13,716 nt of DNA from Dehalococcoidia bacterium (GTDB lineage: Bacteria; Chloroflexota; Dehalococcoidia; UBA1151; UBA1328): NCBI GenBank assembly GCA_030745955.1, contig JASLNQ010000033.1, positions 1-13,716 on the forward strand, written 5' to 3'. Below are positions 1-7,178 of the stretch, piece after piece (within the stretch, counting starts at the first letter, position 1; every line of letters starts with the position of its first letter). A program made the translations under genes and the position numbers. Below the pieces are notes generated by a model. It had not been told where the DNA came from. It ran no database searches and was given only the letters and a program-made list of their open reading frames with translations.

Positions 1-306
1 CCGAAAATACGTTAGCCATCCTCGATGGTCAGCCTCCTACCGATGCAGTCACTCAAACCGACACTGAGAAGTGACCATCTCCGCTCAGATCGATTCATGG
101 CGTTGAATACGCTGGCGGACTTAAGTAAAAAGAGACTGTTTCTGAAGTGGAGGGCTCGGGCTGGCGTGAGCCCGTTCCAAAACGAGCGCTGAGACAGCCT
201 TTGACGGCTGATCGTCCCGTTTTTCACCTTCGTTTTCCATCCCACGTTCTCGCCCCGGTCGTCGACAAACTTGCCGGCCTGGGGCCTCGATTTCGGGCAC
301 GGCCCT

Positions 307-513
307 GTTCCTTCACATGGAATTCGTTCGGGGAGTTCAAACCCGTCGCTCCTGGAGGTCCATCCCGACGAGGAACGGCATCCCCTCTGGGACCATGGCT
401 ATATCGGCAGGGCGGAAGTGAAGGGCAATACCGTGATCCTGCCCGAAACGCCGGGTTTTGGCGTGGAGTTCAACCCGGACTACCTCGACCGCTTCGGCAC
501 GAAACTGGTGTAG
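307..513 (+). pseudogene. C-terminal remnant of an enolase-superfamily (mandelate racemase/muconate lactonizing type) gene
   Basis: The last ~69 codons of this frame read like the C-terminal tail of a mandelate racemase/muconate lactonizing enzyme. A VPSHG motif resembles the strand carrying the catalytic dyad histidine. The tail LPETPGFGVEFNPDYLDRFG has the same spacing as LPDRAGLGYELNHDYIATHP in the intact paralogue at 963-2138. The frame is open only from 205 and has no barrel domain upstream, so roughly four fifths of a normal ~380-residue protein is missing. No ribosome binding site or start is convincing; the only nearby start would be a TTG at 271. I read it as a truncated, decayed paralogue of a different subgroup from its intact neighbour. 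The family assignment rests on the tail pattern alone. The alternative is a small unrelated ORF. Confidence 0.5.
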
Positions 514-528
514 GTTGCGGGATTCTGA

Positions 529-783
529 AAGGAACCTTCGCTTCAGCTCAACCGCCGTGTTATCGACCTGGTCCGAGTGAATCTTGCGACCGGCACGACC
601 CAGTTGATTCTTGAGGGTGCAGACAACGGCGTTGGCGCAGTGGGGAACGACCACTACTTCTACGGCGAAGGTGGGAACGGAAGGGTGTTCATTATTGACC
701 TGGAATTCGAGGGCGCGGTGGTGACGGAACCCTTGCAAGATTCGGACCTGGATTTCAGCAAGGCAGGAGAATTCCAGCGATAG
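529..783 (+). pseudogene. 5'-truncated fragment, possibly beta-propeller/lactonase-like
   Basis: This open stretch lies in the same frame as the enolase remnant but is separated from it by two in-frame stops (TAG 511-513, TGA 526-528). The only plausible start is a GTG at 577, giving 68 codons, and no Shine-Dalgarno sequence precedes it. The peptide has strand-turn-strand patterns (VNLATGTTQLILEGADN, then NGRVFIIDLEFEG) reminiscent of one propeller blade as in SMP-30/gluconolactonase or NHL-type proteins. That resemblance is weak. No catalytic residue can be assigned. Its short length, lack of a start signal and position beside another gene fragment suggest a 5'-deleted remnant. It could also be a genuine small protein of unknown function. 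Confidence 0.35.
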
Positions 784-795
784 GGGGTTTCCCCC
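783..795. repeat. Small perfect G5/C5 hairpin overlapping a stop codon
   Basis: GGGGGTTTCCCCC is a 5-bp stem with a 3-base loop, beginning at the last base of the TAG that ends the 529-783 fragment. No T-tract follows, so it is not a typical intrinsic terminator. It sits 4 bases before the much larger inverted repeat at 800-852. Confidence 0.6.
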
Positions 796-799
796 ATCA

Positions 800-852
800 G
801 CTTCTCGACTGGATGTTCCATGGATTACTCGTGGAACATCCAGTCGAGAAGC
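800..852. repeat. Perfect 21-bp inverted repeat (hairpin) with 11-base spacer
   Basis: The left arm (800-820, beginning GCTTCTCGACTGG) and the right arm (832-852, ending CCAGTCGAGAAGC) are exact reverse complements over 21 bases. They are separated by TGGATTACTCG. Pairing stops at an A-A mismatch just outside each arm (799/853). The arms are only about half G+C, and no T-run follows on either side, so a classical rho-independent terminator is unlikely. The element sits between gene debris (307-783) and the 3' end of the enolase-superfamily gene that ends at 963. A dispersed palindromic element, a remnant of a transposon end, or a convergent-transcription hairpin are all possible. Only its exact symmetry is directly seen. 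Confidence 0.9.
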
Positions 853-962
853 ACAAATAGCTTTCGCGAGACGCAGATTTTCCAGACCGCTATCCGTAGA
901 TTCGATTCCCTCAAGGCCCGCGAAGCCCGGCTCTCACTCGAACGATTTAGCGCAAGCCGGTT

Positions 963-2138
963 TCATGCGTGGAGCCTTGCCCACTCGGGATCGGGGTGAG
1001 TGGCAATGTAGTCGTGGTTGAGCTCGTACCCAAGTCCGGCCCTGTCGGGCAGATGAAGGTGTCCATCCCGGACGTCAAGCGGCTCCGTAATCACGGCGTT
1101 ATAGTTTTCCAGCACGCTCTCCGACATTTCAAGCCGGTAGATATTGGGTACGTTCATTAACAGGTGGGCGCCGGCGATCAGGTTGAAAGCCCCCGATGCG
1201 TCGTGAGGTGTGATTGGCACGTAGTAAGTCTCGGCAAGCACGGCAATCCGCTTCATCTCCGATATACCGCCGGTCCAGCAGACATCAGGCTTGATGTAGT
1301 TGACCAGGCCTTCCTGCAGGTAGGGTGCGAAGTCCCAGCGGGTGTATTTGCGCTCACCGATGCACAGATTGACGTCCGTGTTGCGGCGGAGCTGGCGGTG
1401 CGCATCAAGGCTCTCCGGCTGGAGCGGCTCTTCGAACCACGTCAGGTTGAACTTCGACATCCGGTTGCACATTTCAGTAGCGGTTGAGACGTCAAAGTTA
1501 CCGTGGGCGTCGATCATCAGCTCAATGTCGGGACCCACTGCCTCACGCAGCGCGCTCATCAGATTTTCTGCGTAGGCGGCGCCCGCAGCCGAGATCTTAC
1601 CGTCGACAAACCGGCGGTGGTGTCTTCTCATTTCTGGATCGAACGGGTCGAGTCCCAGTGCCCGGTAACCGAGCGAAACCAGGCGCTTCGCATCGGCGAC
1701 ACAGGCATCGATATCGTTGAGCGAACCGACGCCTGTGTAGACAGGCACCGAATTGCGGATTTTGCCGCCAAGGAGGTCCCAGACGGGACGACCGAGAGCC
1801 TTTCCCTTGATGTCCCACAACGCGGTGTCGATCCCACTGGCGACCGTGGTACCGAACCCACGTGAACCCAGCGTACCGAAGCGGCGATAAATTCGGTGCC
1901 AGATCGCGTCGATGTTCGCCGGGTCCACGCCCAGGAGCCCTTCCGAGAAGTCATATCCCTCGAGATCGTCCCTGAGCATTTCGTATGCGCGGCCCACAAC
2001 GAGCGCTCCGCCGCCACCTGCGTTAGTCGCTTCGCCGACCCCGGTTATGCCCTCATCGGTATCTATCTCAACAAACAGCCACGAATTTAGACTGCCCTCG
2101 GGCCGGGTGATGTATACGCGCAGATCGGTAATTTTCAT
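963..2138 (-). CDS. Mandelate racemase/muconate lactonizing (enolase superfamily) sugar-acid dehydratase-like enzyme
   Basis: This 391-residue protein has the usual enolase-superfamily length: an N-terminal capping domain (about 1-120, ending in GKALGRPVWDLLGGK) followed by the barrel. Metal ligands are visible at D210 (MIDAHGN), E236/E237 (WFEEP) and E262 (IGERK). The D285/H312 pair (KPDV, TPHDASG) would form the Asp-His dyad, and E337 the late acidic residue. Such enzymes abstract a proton alpha to a carboxylate, often dehydrating sugar acids in the cytosol. The strand that normally carries the other base lysine reads ALGLDPF, with Gly162 at the lysine position. I start at the ATG at 2138 because the family N-terminus begins MKITDLRVYI; an in-frame ATG at 2210 would add 24 non-homologous residues. 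A sugar-acid pathway role is inferred from the divergent oxidoreductase gene at 2445. The exact substrate is unknown. Confidence 0.92.
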   Translation of the reverse strand: MKITDLRVYITRPEGSLNSWLFVEIDTDEGITGVGEATNAGGGGALVVGRAYEMLRDDLEGYDFSEGLLGVDPANIDAIWHRIYRRFGTLGSRGFGTTVASGIDTALWDIKGKALGRPVWDLLGGKIRNSVPVYTGVGSLNDIDACVADAKRLVSLGYRALGLDPFDPEMRRHHRRFVDGKISAAGAAYAENLMSALREAVGPDIELMIDAHGNFDVSTATEMCNRMSKFNLTWFEEPLQPESLDAHRQLRRNTDVNLCIGERKYTRWDFAPYLQEGLVNYIKPDVCWTGGISEMKRIAVLAETYYVPITPHDASGAFNLIAGAHLLMNVPNIYRLEMSESVLENYNAVITEPLDVRDGHLHLPDRAGLGYELNHDYIATHPDPEWARLHA

Positions 2139-2444
2139 CGGTAGCCAGTCTTTTCTTGTTAGCGACAGGTTTCGGCCGCACACCAGGCCTGCCCGGACCG
2201 TCGCACTCACAGGTTGCCCGGGTTTCGTCTGCGGTTTTCACCGGGATGGTAACGCGGTTTTCCTGGCGCCCGGGTGGCGCGACTACCGGACCCTTGGCAG
2301 CTTTCACTCCAACTCCGGGCATCACTATCACCACACACGCAGGCACTTGTCTCGACATTGTCGTGGGAATAAGCTCACAGCACTTCGAAACGGGAGATGA
2401 GAGTGTTTGAACAAACCTTACCCGTCGGCAGCTAGGAGAAAACA
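2139..2444. promoter_or_regulatory. Divergent intergenic region between enolase-superfamily and Gfo/Idh/MocA genes
   Basis: These 306 bp hold the 5' ends of two divergent genes and should carry both promoters. Visible elements are a 9-bp direct repeat GCGGTTTTC (2231-2239 and 2254-2262, 23 bp apart), a small hairpin GCGCC-CGGGT-GGCGC (2266-2280), and an 11-bp symmetric site CGACATTGTCG (2353-2363) that could be a regulator half-site pair. I could not find a convincing -35/-10 pair. Open frames exist on both strands (2156-2410 plus, 2068-2445 minus), but neither resembles a known protein. Confidence 0.4.
2434..2438 (+). promoter_or_regulatory. Shine-Dalgarno AGGAG for the oxidoreductase at 2445
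   Basis: AGGAG ends six bases before the ATG at 2445, an ideal spacing. It fixes the start of the downstream Gfo/Idh/MocA gene. Confidence 0.8.
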
Positions 2445-3458
2445 ATGACGCTTGGAGTCGCGATACTTGGAACGGGCCGGCTTGGTGGGAGATACATCGG
2501 CTCAGTCAATGCATGCCAGGAGGCGGAGACCCGCGTGGTTGCAGAACCCAGGGAAGAGCAGGTTTCGGACCTGAGAACCGCGCACCCTGATATCGACTTC
2601 GTGGCTGATTACCGGGACGTACTCCAGCGCGACGACATCGACATAGTTGTCGGCACGCTCCCACACTGGCTGCACTACCAGGCTTCGATCGATTCTCTTG
2701 ACGCGGGAAAGCATGTATTTCTCGAAAAGCCAATGGCGCTGAGCACCATCGAGTGCGACGAAATGCTCGCCGCCGCAAAATCCAACAACCGCTTGCTGAT
2801 GACAGCCCACACCCAGCGTTACTTCGGCGAAAACATCAAGATGAAGGAAATCATCGACTCCGGGGATCTCGGAGAGGTAGTCATGGCGAACGCAATGTGG
2901 GTCAAGCCACTCGTCCCGGACAGCCGTCCTCCCTGGATGCTGGAACAGGACAAGGGTGGTGGAATGGGCCAGATGGACGGTACGCACCTGATCGACCGCC
3001 TGATCTGGCTGCTGGGCGACGATGTCCGTTCCGTCAGTGGAACGAGCAGCAACTTCACCCACCCCCACCTGAATGCCGATGACTCAGGGCATCATTTCAT
3101 CCGCTGGGAGTCAGGTGTCACGGCATCGATCACTCGCATGGGATGGGTTCACGGCATCACCGAGTACGGCGCTGACTACTATTTCACGAACGGCCAGGCA
3201 AAGCACCGTCGGGCCTATTCGGGAATCGGCAAGACGGGTGTATGGATTGAGCGGAACAATGAGTGGGAGGAAGTTCCTATCGATGAAATTAATTCGCAAG
3301 AAGTGCAGTTCAACGATTTCGTTCAAGCAGTGATCCGGGGCGATTCCGATTCCCCCACACCGATGACACACGGGCGAAGGGTCCTGAGAGTCCTTGAAGC
3401 CACCGAAGAGTCACACCGGTCAGGACAAGAAGTCAGAATCGATGACCTGATGAACTGA
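2445..3458 (+). CDS. Gfo/Idh/MocA family NAD(P)-dependent oxidoreductase
   Basis: This 337-residue protein has normal family length. The N-terminal Rossmann fold opens with VAILGTGRLGG (5-15). The family signature E94-K95-P96 (LEKPMAL) supplies the lysine that binds cofactor and substrate. The C-terminal alpha/beta domain carries GGGMGQMDGTHLIDRLIWLL (171-190), with His181 and Asp184 matching the usual D-x-G-x-H-x-x-D catalytic pattern. Relatives oxidise or reduce sugars, inositols and sugar acids in the cytosol. The start is supported by an AGGAG box six bases upstream. It diverges from the enolase-superfamily gene across a shared 306-bp control region, so oxidation of a sugar followed by dehydration of the derived acid is a reasonable inferred pathway. 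Substrate and cofactor preference cannot be read from the sequence. Confidence 0.93.
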   Translation: MTLGVAILGTGRLGGRYIGSVNACQEAETRVVAEPREEQVSDLRTAHPDIDFVADYRDVLQRDDIDIVVGTLPHWLHYQASIDSLDAGKHVFLEKPMALSTIECDEMLAAAKSNNRLLMTAHTQRYFGENIKMKEIIDSGDLGEVVMANAMWVKPLVPDSRPPWMLEQDKGGGMGQMDGTHLIDRLIWLLGDDVRSVSGTSSNFTHPHLNADDSGHHFIRWESGVTASITRMGWVHGITEYGADYYFTNGQAKHRRAYSGIGKTGVWIERNNEWEEVPIDEINSQEVQFNDFVQAVIRGDSDSPTPMTHGRRVLRVLEATEESHRSGQEVRIDDLMN

Positions 3459-3562
3459 CATGGTCTCCCCGGCCTTGATCGACGAAGGTGAATGCGGTTC
3501 CGTTCGGCCGCTCAGGTGTGACTGGGAACGCCCGGGTCGAAACTTATCAGCAACCAGTACAG

Positions 3563-4693
3563 CTAGCTGTTATCGGAATCGGTCGCGAGGTTTTCGCCGC
3601 GAAGCCGGCCCACCCTGATGTCGTGCTTCCCCGGGTAGCGCACCGGTAGATGCCCATCTTCGATCATCAAGTCGAGTGGATTCGCCAGCGTCTTCATCGG
3701 CATTTCTACCTGTACGTGCAGGCGTGCCGATTCATAAACGGCGTGGACCATCTCCAGCGCCTTGTAACCGTTTTTACCGTTGCCCCGGTGGTAGTCAGAT
3801 CTGCCGGAAGTCCAGTCGGCAAGCTCACGGGCCTGGGCCGCGCCACCCTCGACCCACTCGAACCGGTCGGCTCCATACTTGAAAAACTCACCGTCCGGTT
3901 TGTGGTGGGCCCATCCTGCCGATTTCGCGTTCATCAGGTACAGATCGTCCGTCGTCATCTCGATCATGCCGTCTGAACCGTAGATCCTGGCGCCCTGCCA
4001 GCGGACAGGTGTCAGGTCGGACACGATCATTGCCTGGGCATCGTTCGCGAATCCGAACACGGCTAACGCCCTGTCTTCGATCTGGGTGGAGCGCTCCCAG
4101 TGGTCAGTTTCTCGTTCGACGTTCCCCATCACCCATGTGCACTCAACGTCGCCCAGCAGGTACCGGAACATGTCGGTCTGGTGCGAGGCATAGTTGGGCA
4201 GACCATCGCCGGCAACACTGGTGATCAGCCGGACATCACCTATTTCGCCATCCTCGATCATCTGTTTCGCGAGTGTGTAGGCAGGCAGGAATCGGCGTTG
4301 GTGGCCAATAACCAGCTTGACGTTGTTACGTTCGCAGACCATCAGCATGTCAGCGGCGGCGCTCAGGCTGTCTGCCATGGGCTTTTCACAGAGGATTGCC
4401 TTCACACCGTCCGCCGCTGCTACAGCGATGGTCATTGGCGCATGACCGCTGTGCCAGACTCCGATCGAAACGACATCGGGTTTGGCCACCTGGAGCATCT
4501 CTCGGAAATCGGTGAAGTGCTCGGCTTTGTAGTCGTCGTGTTCAGCGAACACCTCGTCGTACTCGTTCATAACGTCCCGACTGAGATCGGCCAGGGCAAC
4601 GATTTCGAACTGGCCACTGGCTAAATAACCGCGTGAGTGGTTCTGTGTCATGCCGCCGCTGCCGATCACACCAACGCGTAGCTTGCCTGCCAA
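3563..4693 (-). CDS. Gfo/Idh/MocA family oxidoreductase (second copy)
   Basis: Residue numbers count from an alternative GTG start at 4714. A Rossmann GxGxxx motif (VGVIGSGGM, 14-22), the C109-E-K-P-M113 signature and GHQRRFLPAY (137-146) identify a second Gfo/Idh/MocA oxidoreductase of ~376-383 residues. It is clearly diverged from the 2445 gene. SHQTDMFRYLLG (177-188) holds the His-x-x-Asp usual for the active site. The GTG at 4714 has no ribosome binding site. A GGAG lies 8 bases before an in-frame TTG at 4693, which leaves four residues before the first beta strand, so I prefer TTG. The gene ends convergently with the 2445 gene. It lies 125 bp (104 bp with the GTG start) downstream of the epimerase-like gene on the same strand, with no terminator seen between them, so co-transcription is possible. 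The substrate is unknown. Confidence 0.92.
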   Translation of the reverse strand: MAGKLRVGVIGSGGMTQNHSRGYLASGQFEIVALADLSRDVMNEYDEVFAEHDDYKAEHFTDFREMLQVAKPDVVSIGVWHSGHAPMTIAVAAADGVKAILCEKPMADSLSAAADMLMVCERNNVKLVIGHQRRFLPAYTLAKQMIEDGEIGDVRLITSVAGDGLPNYASHQTDMFRYLLGDVECTWVMGNVERETDHWERSTQIEDRALAVFGFANDAQAMIVSDLTPVRWQGARIYGSDGMIEMTTDDLYLMNAKSAGWAHHKPDGEFFKYGADRFEWVEGGAAQARELADWTSGRSDYHRGNGKNGYKALEMVHAVYESARLHVQVEMPMKTLANPLDLMIEDGHLPVRYPGKHDIRVGRLRGENLATDSDNS

Positions 4694-4818
4694 TTTTCCA
4701 ACTCCAGTAATCACTGTCCGACAAATTCACACGGAGTCTACAGGGCCGGATGACCTGCCTCCGCAAGCTGACCTTCTCGCCGGGTAAAAGGAACTTAGCT
4801 GCACGCACAGGCGACCGC

Positions 4819-5766
4819 TTAATTCCCTCTCCCCGACGTGCTGTCCCAGCGATCGCTCCTGGCGGCGATCAACTCCTGCTGCAACACAGCTTCCAGGTCC
4901 TCGTACAGCCACTCGAACCCCGAAGCCCGCAGCTTCTCGGGGAACGCCCGCTGGCTGTAGAGCATCGTCTCCTGCCCCATCTCGCCGAAAACCAGCCTGA
5001 CGACCGGAGACGGCACGTTAAGCCACGCCGGGCGCGAAAGCGTTTTGGCCATCTGCCGCGTAAAATTTTCGTTGCGCACGGGGGTCGGCGCGGTGAAGTT
5101 CACCGGACCGGATAACTCCTCGTGTCCGATCATGTAAGACAGCGCGTTCACGACATCGGTGAGCGCTATCCACGACCACCACTGCCGGCCGGTGCCCAGT
5201 TTTCCACCGAGTGCGGTCTGGAACGGCACCCGCAGCTTGCTTAGCAGGCCACCCTGCCGGGCGATGATCAGACCGAACCGGGGGTTGATCACTCGTATAC
5301 CGGCCTCCCTCGCGGCCTCAGCGGCGGCCTCCCAGCGGACTGCGGTATCGGCGAGGAATCCCTCTCCAGGTGGTGATTCCTCGGTGAGCGGCTCTTCACC
5401 ACGGTCGCCGTAGAAGCCGATCGCGGACGCCACGATGAAAACCTTCGGCTTCGTCAGCATTCCCGCGAGCGCCTGGGCGAGGAGCCGCGTCGACCGGACC
5501 CGGCTCTCCCGGATCAGTAACTTTCGCTCGGCGCTCCAGCGTCCACCCGCGATCGAGACTCCGCCAAGGTGAATCGCGGCATCTATGCGCCCGATGGTGG
5601 CTGAGTCGAACGAGCCGTGCTCCGGGTCCCAGCCGATCTCCGTGATGCGAGCCTCCGGGTTCGGGCTACGCCTGACAAGTTGGACAACCTGGTGGCCATC
5701 GTAGGTGAGGGCGGTTATTAGCTCCTTGCCGACCAGCCCGGAACCACCCGACACGAGGATTCGCAT
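4819..5766 (-). CDS. TIGR01777-family NAD(P)-binding epimerase-like protein (YfcH/SulA-type extended SDR)
   Basis: This 315-residue extended short-chain dehydrogenase-like protein has an N-terminal cofactor loop GGSGLVG (7-13), IHLGGVSIAGGRW (65-77) and SAIGFYGDRGEEPLTE (114-129), hallmarks of the TIGR01777 (YfcH) family. GTGRQWWSWIALTDVVNAL (191-209) is also characteristic. The C-terminal DUF1731-like tail runs VPSPVVRLVFGEMG to GFEWLYEDLEAVL (251-295). Length matches the family. The start ATG at 5766 follows AGGAG with four intervening bases. The biochemical function of this family is poorly defined; some members are annotated as cell-division inhibitor or nucleoside-sugar epimerase without proof. 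It diverges from the pseudo-receiver gene at 6232 across a long intergenic region and precedes an oxidoreductase gene on its own strand. Confidence 0.93.
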   Translation of the reverse strand: MRILVSGGSGLVGKELITALTYDGHQVVQLVRRSPNPEARITEIGWDPEHGSFDSATIGRIDAAIHLGGVSIAGGRWSAERKLLIRESRVRSTRLLAQALAGMLTKPKVFIVASAIGFYGDRGEEPLTEESPPGEGFLADTAVRWEAAAEAAREAGIRVINPRFGLIIARQGGLLSKLRVPFQTALGGKLGTGRQWWSWIALTDVVNALSYMIGHEELSGPVNFTAPTPVRNENFTRQMAKTLSRPAWLNVPSPVVRLVFGEMGQETMLYSQRAFPEKLRASGFEWLYEDLEAVLQQELIAARSDRWDSTSGRGN

Positions 5767-6231
5767 ACAGCTCCTGTTGCAGGCTCAAAATGTTGCCCGC
5801 GTATTTTATTGGGACATTGGGCTATTTCGCTGCGTGACCGTGCCGTGCCTGTTTTTACACCCGGCCAGCACGCGGCGCTCCCGGCTCCGAACGTTCTCAC
5901 TCGAACGGAGCGTCCCGGTACGGCGCGCCGGATCTCCCCGAAATTCAACATGCATGCTCGAAATCCCCCGTTTCCCCACTTTCGGACTACGAAAAACACC
6001 GACCGGGCGCGGTGAGGGGCATGACTCGTATCTCCGTTCTCAGTTCGGGCGGACCACTACGACCACCCGGCCCCTGGCGGCGCGCAAGCGGTCCGTATTG
6101 CGAGTTTCTTCACGCCAAACCCGCAATCCCGGCGGTTCCTTTCACCCAGCGCGGGTCGCGGGTGTGAACGATTCGAGGAGCGATACAACCCTTCAAACTT
6201 CAAGTAAGTAAGTCGAGTTTTCGGAGGAGTT
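5767..6231. other. 465-bp divergent intergenic region, no gene recognised
   Basis: This region separates the epimerase-like gene (minus) from the pseudo-receiver gene (plus) and should hold both promoters. An A+T-rich patch near 5803-5817 could supply a -10 element for the minus-strand gene (TAAAAT on that strand), but no matching -35 is clear. An 8-bp palindrome GAACGTTC (5889-5896) sits inside a larger imperfect dyad, GCTCCG (5884-5889) with CGGAGC (5906-5911). A triple AAGT repeat lies at 6202-6213 in the leader of the downstream gene. A 48-codon ORF at 6021-6167 looks non-coding. Confidence 0.4.
6223..6229 (+). promoter_or_regulatory. Strong Shine-Dalgarno GGAGGAG for the pseudo-receiver gene
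   Basis: GGAGGAG lies just upstream of the ATG at 6232. Its GGAGG core leaves only four bases before the start, slightly tight. It still favours this ATG over internal GTG codons and therefore supports the long basic N-terminus being translated. Confidence 0.65.
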
Positions 6232-6921
6232 ATGTCGAGAATCCTACGATTCCCGGGCAGTAGCGGAAACAAGCGGCGCATTGTGAGGCGTGTAGTACGG
6301 CGCGCACCTGCGAGTACCCGTACCGTGAGACAGGGAGGACCTCGCCGGCTGGGCGAGTGCCCGGTCAGCACGCGGCAGATCCCCACGCGGGTTTTACAGC
6401 AGCCGATAACCCGGCGCGTTTCCGAGCGGCCTGAGATAGATGAACCCGGCAAGATCGCCATCTATGCAGGGTTCGAGTTCGACTGCGAGCTCCATGAATG
6501 CCTCGACGACCTCGACAGCGTGATGATCGTCGGCACGGTCGAGACGGCCCAGTCGATGGTCGCCATGACCGCGATGTCAAAAGCCGACCTCGCGATCGTC
6601 GAGCTCGACCACGGCGACGAATTTACCGGCCTGAACGTTGCACGGGCGGTGGCCGCCAACTCGCCAGCCTGTGGAATTATGGTCTACACCCCGGCGCTCA
6701 CTCCCAGGGGTTTTCAAGCGCTGTGGGTCTACGGCTCCGAGCAGTGGTCGATCATCACCAGGGCCTCGCTGGCCAACCCGGCCCATATCCGGGCGACCGT
6801 GAAGTCGGTGGTCAGGGGGCTACCCTGGACCGAACCCGGCGTGCAGCGCCAGTGGGCCGAGCTTGGGGAGCGTCCCCGCAGCGAAGAAGACCGCAGAGTG
6901 CTGATGCGAGCGGTCGCCTAG
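6232..6921 (+). CDS. Stand-alone degenerate response-regulator receiver (pseudo-receiver) protein
   Basis: The protein has 229 residues. Residues 1-70 are strongly basic, rich in Arg and low in predicted structure. Residues 73-203 follow the order of a NarL-type receiver domain: KIAIYAGFEFD (strand 1), VMIVGTVET, ADLAIVELDHGDEFTGLNVA (strand 3 and loop), CGIMVYTPA (strand 4), EQWSIITRASL (strand 5) and a final helix ending VVRGLPW. Aligned with a typical PDVVLLDLRMPG motif, the phosphoacceptor Asp is Glu124. The strand-1 acidic pair is lost, and the conserved strand-5 Lys falls on Thr176/Arg177; Thr153 of strand 4 is kept. There is no DNA-binding output domain after the receiver. Phosphorylation is therefore unlikely, and it may act by protein contact or through its basic tail. 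It is a monocistronic gene followed by a strong terminator. Fold assignment is by pattern only. Confidence 0.7.
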   Translation: MSRILRFPGSSGNKRRIVRRVVRRAPASTRTVRQGGPRRLGECPVSTRQIPTRVLQQPITRRVSERPEIDEPGKIAIYAGFEFDCELHECLDDLDSVMIVGTVETAQSMVAMTAMSKADLAIVELDHGDEFTGLNVARAVAANSPACGIMVYTPALTPRGFQALWVYGSEQWSIITRASLANPAHIRATVKSVVRGLPWTEPGVQRQWAELGERPRSEEDRRVLMRAVA

Positions 6922-6966
6922 GGCGAAACAGTGATCACGGCTAAGCCCGTAACAATTGAAAACCAG

Positions 6967-7002
6967 AAAGCCCCGGAACTACCTGTCGTATCCGGGGCTT
7001 TT
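6967..7002 (+). terminator. Rho-independent terminator of the pseudo-receiver gene
   Basis: AAAGCCCCGGA (6967-6977) pairs perfectly with TCCGGGGCTTT (6991-7001) around a 13-base loop. The stem runs into TTTT (6999-7002). It starts 45 bases after the stop codon at 6921. Because the upstream side is AAA-GCCCC, it could also weakly terminate transcripts coming from the minus strand. Confidence 0.9.
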
Positions 7003-7178
7003 CGCGCTAACAGCACGCCCTCTTCTCGATCCCTGTGGAGAGACGCAGGCCGGTCCCGCAAACTGGCTAACTTGCCGTCCTGATCGAAGCGCCGATATAC
7101 AGTTTGGCGCGTGGCTATGGGGAAAGATGGCAGGCACGGAGCGGGCGGATTCGTTGAATATTCCCGTGTTGATTGACG

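Noticed and set aside
1..204. Possible coding or RNA feature at the left edge
   Set aside because: Only a 6-bp hairpin (CGGGCT-GGCGTG-AGCCCG near 157-174) and a 77-codon minus-strand frame (12-245) without motifs are visible. Nothing can be supported.
337..738. A 133-codon minus-strand ORF spanning both remnants
   Set aside because: It crosses two unrelated plus-strand fragments that each look more protein-like. No motif or start signal supports it.
2068..2445. A 125-codon minus-strand ORF and an 84-codon plus-strand ORF (2156-2410) in the divergent gap
   Set aside because: Neither has a ribosome site or recognisable domain. The region is needed for two divergent promoters. A decayed gene cannot be fully excluded.
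3459..3562. Terminator between the two convergent oxidoreductase genes
   Set aside because: Only a weak 4-bp pairing (GCGG...CCGC) is present, without a T-tract.
6021..6167. A 48-codon ORF with an upstream GAGGGG
   Set aside because: The purine box is only one base from the ATG and the product is Pro/Arg-rich without any pattern, so it is probably chance.
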